Part shown: positions 55,955 through 61,129 of the stretch, piece by piece
How positions within the stretch are numbered: the first letter of the stretch is position 1
Layout: the number at the start of each line of letters is the position of its first letter
Assembly (NCBI GenBank): GCA_046292345.1
Contig: JBKBRC010000015.1
Coordinates: forward strand, 1-61,129
Length of the DNA: 61,129 nt
Reading direction: 5' to 3'
Source of the DNA: JBKBRC01 sp046292345
GTDB lineage: Bacteria; Bacteroidota; Rhodothermia; Rhodothermales; Rubricoccaceae
Translations under genes and position numbers: made by a program
Notes under the pieces: generated by a model
Databases searched by the model: none
Told to the model about the DNA's origin: nothing
Seen by the model: only the letters and a program-made list of their open reading frames with translations

Positions 55955-57394
55955 TCAGGCGTTGATGGGCATGCCGTAGGCGTCGCGGACGGCCTCGAGC
56001 ACGGCCTCGGAGAGCGTCGGGTGCGGGTGCATGGTTTCCATCACCTCGTGCCCCGTCGTCTCGAGCGTGCGCGCGAGCACCGCCTCGGCAATCATCTCGG
56101 TCGCGTCGTGCCCGATGATGTGGCAGCCGAGCCACTCGCCGTACTTGGCGTCGAAGACGACCTTGACGAAGCCCGACTGGTCGCCGATGGCGGCGGCCTT
56201 GCCCGAAGCGGCGAACGGGAATTTGCCCACCTTGACCTCGTAGCCGGCCTCGCGGGCCGCCTCCTCGGTATACCCCACCGAGGCGATCTGCGGCAGGCAG
56301 TACGTGCAGCCAGGCACGTTCTTGTAGTCCACCGGCGGCGGGCTGTGCTCCAGCTTGCCCTCCTCGTACGCGATGCGCTCGACGCACACGATGCCCTCGT
56401 GGCTGGCCACGTGCGCCAGCCAGGGCGCGCCAATGACGTCGCCGATGGCATAGTGGCCCTCGACCCCCGTACGGTAGTACTCGTCCACCTCGATGGCGCC
56501 GCGCTCGTGGCGGATACCGACCTCCTCGAGACCGAGGTTCTCGACGTTGCCGACCACGCCGACGGCCGAGAGCACCTGGTCGACGACGATCTCCTCGGTC
56601 CCCTTGGCCGTCTTGACCGTCACGCGGCAACCCTCGCCCGACGTGTCGACGGCCTCGACGCTCGACGACGTCATCACCCTGACGCCGAGCTTCTTGTAGG
56701 CGCGCTCGAGCTCCTTGGACACGTCGCGGTCTTCGACCGGCACGAGACGGTCCATCAGCTCGACGAGCGTCACCTCGGTGCCCATCTGCTGGTACACGTA
56801 CGCGAACTCGACCCCGATGGCGCCCGCGCCGACGATGAGCAGCTTGCCGGGGCGCTCGGTCTGAAGCATCGCCTCCTTGTAGGCGATGATCTTCTTGCCG
56901 TCGACCGGAAGCGACGGGATCTCCCGCGCGCGCGCGCCGGTGGCGATGATGACGTGCCGCGCCGAGACCTCGCGCGCCTCGCCGACCGTCTCGCCGTCCA
57001 TCGTCTCCGACGGCTCGATGGCCACCTTGCCGCCGCCTTTGAGCGTCGCCTTGCCGGGGAAGACGTCGATCTTGTTCTTTTTCATCAGGAAGGCGACGCC
57101 CTTGTTCATTTTGTCGGCCACGCCGCGGGAGCGCTTGACGACGGCGGCCCAGTCGGGCGTGACCTCGGCACCCTCGAGGGCGAGGCCGTAGTCGGCGAGG
57201 TGGCGTGTCTGAGCCAGCACCTCGGCGCTCTTGAGCAGGGCCTTCGTCGGGATGCAGCCGATGTTGAGACAGACGCCGCCGAGCTTGTTCTTCTCTACGA
57301 TGGCCGTGGAGAAGCCGAGCTGCTTGGCGCGGATGGCGGTCTCGTAGCCGCCCGGACCGGACCCGATGACGAGGACGTCGTAGGTGGAGGCCAT
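55955..57394 (-). CDS. lpdA: Dihydrolipoyl dehydrogenase
   Basis: 479 residues from ATG 57394. FAD motif VLVIGSGPGGYETAIRAKQLG, redox-active disulfide in GGVCLNIGCIPTKAL (Cys41 and Cys46), NAD motif LLIVGAGAIGVEFAYVYQQMG, and the interface motif with the active-site His-Glu pair near the end (MHPHPTLSEAVLEA). It reoxidises dihydrolipoamide as the E3 of 2-oxo acid dehydrogenase or glycine-cleavage complexes; no E1/E2 gene is nearby. The 136-base spacer upstream shows no certain promoter. Confidence 0.97.
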   Translation of the reverse strand: MASTYDVLVIGSGPGGYETAIRAKQLGFSTAIVEKNKLGGVCLNIGCIPTKALLKSAEVLAQTRHLADYGLALEGAEVTPDWAAVVKRSRGVADKMNKGVAFLMKKNKIDVFPGKATLKGGGKVAIEPSETMDGETVGEAREVSARHVIIATGARAREIPSLPVDGKKIIAYKEAMLQTERPGKLLIVGAGAIGVEFAYVYQQMGTEVTLVELMDRLVPVEDRDVSKELERAYKKLGVRVMTSSSVEAVDTSGEGCRVTVKTAKGTEEIVVDQVLSAVGVVGNVENLGLEEVGIRHERGAIEVDEYYRTGVEGHYAIGDVIGAPWLAHVASHEGIVCVERIAYEEGKLEHSPPPVDYKNVPGCTYCLPQIASVGYTEEAAREAGYEVKVGKFPFAASGKAAAIGDQSGFVKVVFDAKYGEWLGCHIIGHDATEMIAEAVLARTLETTGHEVMETMHPHPTLSEAVLEAVRDAYGMPINA

Positions 57395-57530
57395 GGTTGA
57401 TAGCGGGGGAAGTGGGGAAGCGGAACCGGATGCGCGCGCGGCGCGCGTTCAGGATACTCCCGCAGCCCGTGTGCGACCGGCAGGGGCGTTGAAGAGCGTA
57501 GGGATTGCGCTGGTGGGAGCATGGAGGCCC

Positions 57531-57815
57531 TCAAGCGGCCGACCACGCGTCGACGACGGCCACGATGACGACGTTGGCCGGCATCGGCTCGCGGCTGCCC
57601 GGACCATCGAAGAGCTGCGCCGCGACGGCGCCTTCCTTGGCCGTCAGCACGGCGTCTCCCGGTCCGGCGTCGAGGCCGGGGTCGAGCGCCACCTCCTCGG
57701 CGCCGCGCAGCGTGCCGTCGGGCCGCATGCGGCGGACGAGCAGCAGGCGCTGCCCGGCCATGCGCGGTTGTTTGACCGTGGCGACGACAGTCCCGGTGAC
57801 ACGGCAGAGGTGCAT
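57531..57815 (-). CDS. EutN/CcmL-family microcompartment vertex protein (orphan)
   Basis: 94 residues from ATG 57815, the usual size of the family. The signatures match: MHLCRVTGTVVATVKQPRM at the start, RLLLVRRMRPDG, the loop GAGPGDAVLTAKEG-like GDAVLTAKEGAVAAQLF, and PANVVIVAVVDAW at the end. Pentamers of this family cap the corners of bacterial microcompartments. No shell hexamer (BMC domain) or enzyme-core gene is present within the window. It may be an orphan with a different job, as the pentamer fold is not restricted to shells. It shares a short divergent region with the Phd-like gene. Confidence 0.87.
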   Translation of the reverse strand: MHLCRVTGTVVATVKQPRMAGQRLLLVRRMRPDGTLRGAEEVALDPGLDAGPGDAVLTAKEGAVAAQLFDGPGSREPMPANVVIVAVVDAWSAA

Positions 57816-57874
57816 GGGTAGAGCACGGGGGAGTGCGCAGAAGATTATCCGGCCCCGTGACGGGGCGAGGGCTA

Positions 57875-57888
57875 AATAACGTGTTATT
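57875..57888. promoter_or_regulatory. AT-rich palindromic operator-like site
   Basis: AATAACGTGTTATT is a 6-2-6 inverted repeat in a locally AT-rich patch of an otherwise GC-rich spacer between the EutN-like and Phd-like genes. Phd/YefM antitoxins bind such palindromes to repress their own promoters, so autoregulation is a reasonable guess. Confidence 0.5.
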
Positions 57889-57983
57889 ATTCAGGCGAGT
57901 CTTCGCGGCTCCACCACATGCTGCCGTACTCGGAGACCACTCTGCCCGCTCACCTGCCGTCATCCCAAACCCAGTCGCGCCAT

Positions 57984-58181
57984 ATGTACAGCACCCGCGG
58001 AATCGAAGCGATCGCTACGGTCACCGAGCTTCGCTCTAAAACGTCTGAGCTCATTACGCGGGCCCAGGAACTCGAGACCGGTATCATGATCCAGAAGAAC
58101 AACGAGCCCTCGGCCGTGCTTCTGTCTTATGATCTCTACATGAAGCTCTTCGAGCACTACCGCAAGTCGTCCAAGAAGTGA
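57984..58181 (+). CDS. Phd/YefM-like antitoxin (orphan)
   Basis: 65 residues from ATG 57984; an ATG at 57918 would add a leader without family similarity. The pattern fits Phd/YefM: N-terminal DNA-binding part IATVTELRSKTSELITRAQEL, then GIMIQKNNEPSAVLLSYDLYMKL and a basic tail. The normal second gene, a Fic/Doc, RelE or YoeB-type toxin, is missing: the next gene is on the opposite strand, 70 bases away, with a strong terminator between. Codon use is more AT-rich than surrounding genes, hinting at recent arrival. It may be a remnant or a stand-alone regulator. Confidence 0.82.
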   Translation: MYSTRGIEAIATVTELRSKTSELITRAQELETGIMIQKNNEPSAVLLSYDLYMKLFEHYRKSSKK

Positions 58182-58217
58182 GGCGATCCTTGCCGGAGAC
58201 ACGCGCATGCCGGCCAT

Positions 58218-58253
58218 GCGAGCGGAAGCCTCAGCTTCCGCTCGCTTTTTTTT
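58218..58253 (+). terminator. Strong intrinsic terminator after the Phd-like gene
   Basis: A perfect 12-bp stem (58218-58229 with 58234-58245), a four-base loop (CTCA) and eight T residues follow. It is the most canonical terminator in the window and makes the antitoxin gene monocistronic. Its T run touches the stop of the convergent ATPase gene. Confidence 0.93.
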
Positions 58254-60192
58254 ATCGCTCGCCGATGAGCCGCTTGAGTTCCTCGACGCGCCGGACGGTC
58301 GCCTCGCGGTCGAGGCTACGGAACGCCTGAGGAAGCATGGAGCGGCTCGTGCATTCCATCACGGCGACGAGGTTTTGCAGCTCCACCTGGAGCGGGTAGG
58401 AGGGGGGGATAAAATCCTCGACGACCTCCTCAAGGATGCGGCGCGTCACGCGCCCATCCGTCGGCGGATCCGAGGGGGTGTCCTCGAAGGAGCCTTCGGA
58501 GTCGGGGGCCGAGGGAACGCCTCCATCGGCCATGGTCCGGTCCCCGTCCGTGGCCCGGTCCCCGTCCGTGGTCCGGTCTCCGTCCGTGGTCCGGTCTCCG
58601 TCCGGAGCGGGCGCGCGCGTCTCTGCGGCGCCTCCGAGGGCGACGCCGGTGGTTGCACGGAACTTGGCCCGCGTGAGCAGGGCCTCCATATCCGCGCCCG
58701 AGTACGTCCGCTCGCCGTCGAGCAAGGCCTCCGGCACGTCGGAGAGCGGCAGGTCGATGCCGGTGCGGCGCATCATGACACGGAGCAGCTCCTCGCGGTC
58801 CTCGCGCGTGGAGGGGTAGAAGAGCGCAATGTGTTCCTCGGCGCGGCCCTGCCGCTTGAGGTCGACCGGCATCAGGTCCGGGCGCGCGGTGAGCAGGAAC
58901 CAGATGATGCGGCCGCGGTAGCGCGTGTCGCTCATCGCCTGCGCGATCTGGCTGAAGACGCGGCTCGAGACGCCCGAGTCGCCCTTCGCGTTGCGATCTC
59001 CGAGGGCGGCGTCGGCCTCGTCGATCATGACGGCGACGGGGTTCATGGCGCGCAGCAGCGCCAGGATGCGCTCGAGGTTGCCTTCGGTGACGCCCTGCCA
59101 CTGGCTGCGGAAGTTCTTGAGCAGCACCATCGGGATGCCGATCTCGCCCGCGAACGTGGTGATCAGGAACGTCTTGCCCGTGCCGACGGGCCCCGAGACG
59201 AGGTAGCCCATCGGCATCACGTCTGGCCGGCCGGCTTTGATGGCCTCGGCGGCGGCGCGCAGGTGGGCCTTGGCCTCGGCGTGCCCGGCAACCATGTCCA
59301 GGTTGAGCGTCGTCTCGACGAACTCGAGCAGGCCGTAGGCCTCGGCCTCGATGAGCTCCTTCTTACGCCGGGCGAGCGCCTGGAACGTGAGGCGCCGGCG
59401 GTTCTCGAGCACGTCGGCGAGGATGGTGCGCAGGTGCACGAACCCGAGGCCGGCCGTGTTCTGCGCGAGCACGGCCGGCGCAACGTCCGAGTGGGCTGCG
59501 AACACCTCCCCGTTCGGGCCGGCGAGCGCGTGCTCGATGTAGGCGCGCCGCTCGTCGGGGCCGGGCAGCTCGAGCGCGAGCTCGGCGTTGTAGGGGCTCT
59601 CGATAAACTGCCGGTTGAGGTCGCCGAGGTTCTCGGTGATGAGAACCAGCGTGAAGTCGGCCTGGAGCAAGAGCGGGTCGTGCGCCCACTTCTGCAGCGT
59701 GACGAGCGCCGCGCGGTCCTCCGCCGAGTAGCTTGCGGCCTCGGTCATCGGCACGATCGTCTCGGCGTAGTCGATCACGCAGGCGATGCGCTTACCGTCG
59801 GCGAGGCGGAGGCGGAAGTAGTTGTCGAGGAGCGCAAAGACGCGGGCCGGGTCCTTGGGCATGCGCTTCGCGTAGTCCGTCCCGGCGATGGTGTCGTAGC
59901 CCGAGACGGCGCGGTTGAAGTCCGCGCGCGAAGCCGGATCGGCGAAGTGGATGCCGTCGGAGCGGTCGTAGAACACGACGAGGTCGCGTCCGGCGAAGAG
60001 GTCGTCGGCGAGGAACTGGCGCAGCGGGAGGTAGGCGCGCGCGCCGCGCTCGTCGGTGGCCGGCACCAGGTCGCGCACGTTGCCGTGCAGGATGAACTGG
60101 TTGAGCGTCTTGGTGAAGTAGCGCCGGGCGAGCTCCTGCGCCCACGCCGGGTAGTGCGCGAGCGGATCGGCGGGAGCGAGGGTCTGGGCCAT
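58252..60192 (-). CDS. AAA+ ATPase with N-terminal degenerate module
   Basis: 646 residues from ATG 60192, placed at MAQTLAPADPLAHYPAWAQE; an upstream in-frame extension lacks conservation. Residues ~1-300 form a module with KTLNQFILHGNVRDLV and a Walker B-like IACVIDYAETIVP but no P-loop, suggesting a degenerate first AAA domain. The second is canonical: Walker A SGPVGTGKT (Lys340), Walker B PVAVMIDEADAALGDR (about 385-400), and a sensor/arginine-finger region (WFLLTARPDLMPVDLKRQGRAEEH). A linker with four DGDRTT-like repeats precedes a C-terminal helical domain. A chaperone or remodelling ATPase is likely; the partner is unknown. Confidence 0.87.
   Translation of the reverse strand: MAQTLAPADPLAHYPAWAQELARRYFTKTLNQFILHGNVRDLVPATDERGARAYLPLRQFLADDLFAGRDLVVFYDRSDGIHFADPASRADFNRAVSGYDTIAGTDYAKRMPKDPARVFALLDNYFRLRLADGKRIACVIDYAETIVPMTEAASYSAEDRAALVTLQKWAHDPLLLQADFTLVLITENLGDLNRQFIESPYNAELALELPGPDERRAYIEHALAGPNGEVFAAHSDVAPAVLAQNTAGLGFVHLRTILADVLENRRRLTFQALARRKKELIEAEAYGLLEFVETTLNLDMVAGHAEAKAHLRAAAEAIKAGRPDVMPMGYLVSGPVGTGKTFLITTFAGEIGIPMVLLKNFRSQWQGVTEGNLERILALLRAMNPVAVMIDEADAALGDRNAKGDSGVSSRVFSQIAQAMSDTRYRGRIIWFLLTARPDLMPVDLKRQGRAEEHIALFYPSTREDREELLRVMMRRTGIDLPLSDVPEALLDGERTYSGADMEALLTRAKFRATTGVALGGAAETRAPAPDGDRTTDGDRTTDGDRATDGDRTMADGGVPSAPDSEGSFEDTPSDPPTDGRVTRRILEEVVEDFIPPSYPLQVELQNLVAVMECTSRSMLPQAFRSLDREATVRRVEELKRLIGER
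58533..58604. repeat. 18-bp tandem array inside the AAA+ gene
   Basis: Four near-identical 18-bp units of TGGTCCGGTCTCCGTCCG type encode the DGDRTT-type linker repeats of the ATPase. Unit length preserves frame; the copies differ by single bases. Confidence 0.95.
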
Positions 60193-60294
60193 GAGCGAGC
60201 GGAAGTGGCGATTTGTGTGAAGATACCCGGCCGGGGCGTCGCCGGCCGTGACGCCGCATGCGTACGCTGCGGCCGAACGACGGGATGCGTGCCC

Positions 60295-60301
60295 TAGCTT
60301 G
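60295..60301 (+). promoter_or_regulatory. -7-type promoter element of the exported methyltransferase
   Basis: TAGCTTG, 21 bases before the ATG at 60323. A 13-base direct repeat GCATGCGTACGCT occurs at 60256-60268 and again over the start codon at 60321-60333. The opposite gene's possible promoter is TATCTTCA near 60223-60230 (minus strand). Confidence 0.5.
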
Positions 60302-60322
60302 CCGCTCTCCGCCGCCGTCTGC

Positions 60323-61102
60323 ATGCGTACGCTCAAGCTCCTCCTCGTGGGCCTCTTCGTGCTCGCGCCGCTGGCCTGCCAGGCGCAGCGCGCCGAGCGC
60401 CCCGCCGCCTCCGCCGGGGTGGCCTCCACCGCTGCCGCTGCTGCCGCGCAGAGCCTCGCCGCGCGCGGCTACGCCGACGGCCCGGCCTCGGCCGACGGGA
60501 CGGGCCGCTTCTACTTCGGCCGGGAGATCGCGCGCGTGATGAGCCACCACGGCGCGGCCTGGCTCGAGCGCCCCGAGCGCGACCGCACCGAGCGGCCGGA
60601 CGAGGTCGTGGCCAACCTGGGCCTGCGCCCCGGCATGACCGTCGCCGATCTCGGCGCCGGCACGGGGTACTTCACGTTTCGCCTCGCCGCGCGCGTGCCC
60701 GAGGGACGCGTGTTCGCCGTAGACATCCAACCGGAGATGCTCGCCATCCTCGCGAGGCGCAACGCCGAGGAGGGGACGGGCAACGTCGAGCCGGTGCTCG
60801 GTACCGAGACCGACCCGCGCCTGCCCGACGCCACCGTGGACGTGACGCTGCTCGTGGACAGCTACCACGAGTTCTCACACCCGCGTGAGATGCTCGACGC
60901 CATCTACCGCGCCACGCGCCCCGGCGGGCGCCTCGTGCTCGTCGAGTACCGCGCCGAGGACCCCTCGGTGCCCATCCGCCCGCTGCACAAGATGACCGAG
61001 GCGCAGGTGCGGCTCGAGGTAGAGGCGGCCGGCTTCCGCTTCGTGGAGAACCGCGGCTTCCTCCCGCAGCAGCACTTCCTCGTGTTCGAGCGCCCGCGCT
61101 GA
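60323..61102 (+). CDS. Exported SAM-dependent methyltransferase lipoprotein
   Basis: 259 residues from ATG 60323. The first 19 residues are a lipoprotein signal ending APLAC, followed by a ~45-residue Ala/Ser-rich stretch. A class I methyltransferase domain follows: motif I VADLGAGTGYFTFRLA (about 115-130), VFAVDIQPEM, LLVDSYHEFSHPREMLDAIY and GGRLVLVEYRAED. Helical features near the end include RPLHKMTEAQVRLEVEAAGF. Such enzymes normally need cytoplasmic SAM, so the secretion signal is odd. Possible meanings are a lipid-anchored enzyme at a membrane face or a pseudo-enzyme. The substrate is unknown. A tandem array containing its stop codon runs off the window. Confidence 0.82.
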   Translation: MRTLKLLLVGLFVLAPLACQAQRAERPAASAGVASTAAAAAAQSLAARGYADGPASADGTGRFYFGREIARVMSHHGAAWLERPERDRTERPDEVVANLGLRPGMTVADLGAGTGYFTFRLAARVPEGRVFAVDIQPEMLAILARRNAEEGTGNVEPVLGTETDPRLPDATVDVTLLVDSYHEFSHPREMLDAIYRATRPGGRLVLVEYRAEDPSVPIRPLHKMTEAQVRLEVEAAGFRFVENRGFLPQQHFLVFERPR

Positions 61103-61129
61103 GCAGGGCCGCGCTGAGCAGGGCCGCGC
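61094..61129. repeat. 15-bp tandem array at the right edge of the window
   Basis: Two full and one partial unit of CCGCGCTGAGCAGGG; the first contains the methyltransferase stop TGA (61100-61102) and the second repeats it in frame. The array continues beyond the window, so its true copy number is unknown. Confidence 0.9.

Noticed and set aside
60258..60539. Alternative small gene starting at the first copy of the GCATGCGTACGCT repeat
   Set aside because: It has Arg/Ser/Pro-rich shadow composition and overlaps the better-supported methyltransferase in another frame.

Overview
The window is about 61 kb of very GC-rich bacterial DNA. It looks like chromosome of a Rhodothermota/Bacteroidota-type Gram-negative bacterium, probably Rhodothermales (Rubricoccaceae-like). 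This is inferred from a two-component sensor with a large N-terminal propeller region and Y_Y_Y-like domain, a protein with a type IX secretion C-terminal domain, Bacteroidota-style -7 promoter elements (TAnnTTTG-like, often TAGCTTTG) just upstream of many starts, weak Shine-Dalgarno sites, and lipoprotein and outer-membrane functions (LolA, LolD, Lgt, SurA-like foldases). No phage, transposon, integron or CRISPR array was found.

Layout. 1-475: tRNA-Asp and tRNA-Phe on the minus strand with promoter and terminator. 475-2840: FxsA-like, two small membrane proteins and a lipoprotein. 2881-9618 (minus): FAD oxidoreductase, MoxR ATPase and three parvulin-type periplasmic foldases. 9860-14283: GluRS, a small lipoprotein and a GlnRS with a fused GatB/YqeY domain. 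14424-19426: amidinotransferase-fold enzyme, glycosyltransferase, MscS channel, Pgk, Gap. 19671-23873 (plus): TPR membrane protein, sigma-54 response regulator, LolD, NadA. 23975-29496: a tiny secreted repeat peptide, a structured intergenic region, a giant hybrid histidine kinase with a degenerate receiver, and an outer-membrane protein. 29636-35940 (plus): RluD, PtsN-like, HisS, Lgt, PLP decarboxylase, RlmB-like methylase. 35985-43447 (minus): small helical protein, OB-like protein, UPF0104 protein, LolA, then hisF-hisA-hisH-proC-hisB. 43671-55854: RecQ, FKBP lipoprotein, MetG, an active/inactive M16 peptidase pair, DUF3047 protein, T9SS propeller protein. 55955-61129: Lpd, an orphan EutN/CcmL vertex protein, an orphan Phd-like antitoxin, an AAA+ ATPase and an exported methyltransferase.

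Most genes are core metabolism, translation and envelope biogenesis. Several act at successive steps of envelope assembly: Lgt lipidates lipoproteins, LolD and LolA move them, and SurA/PpiD-like and FKBP foldases assist folding. The his cluster is almost a clean operon with proC inserted.

The most unusual signals are four. (1) Many unrelated short tandem-repeat arrays (12-21 bp units) sit at gene 3' ends, some containing the host gene's stop codon, or encode in-frame low-complexity linkers. (2) The 23.9-28.1 kb locus pairs a 59-residue secreted repeat peptide divergently with a propeller-type sensor kinase, whose start codon lies inside an 18-bp perfect palindrome and which ends in a pseudo-receiver. 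(3) There are an orphan microcompartment vertex protein and an orphan antitoxin sharing an AT-rich intergenic region with a palindromic operator-like site. (4) An exported lipoprotein-type SAM methyltransferase is encoded at the right end.
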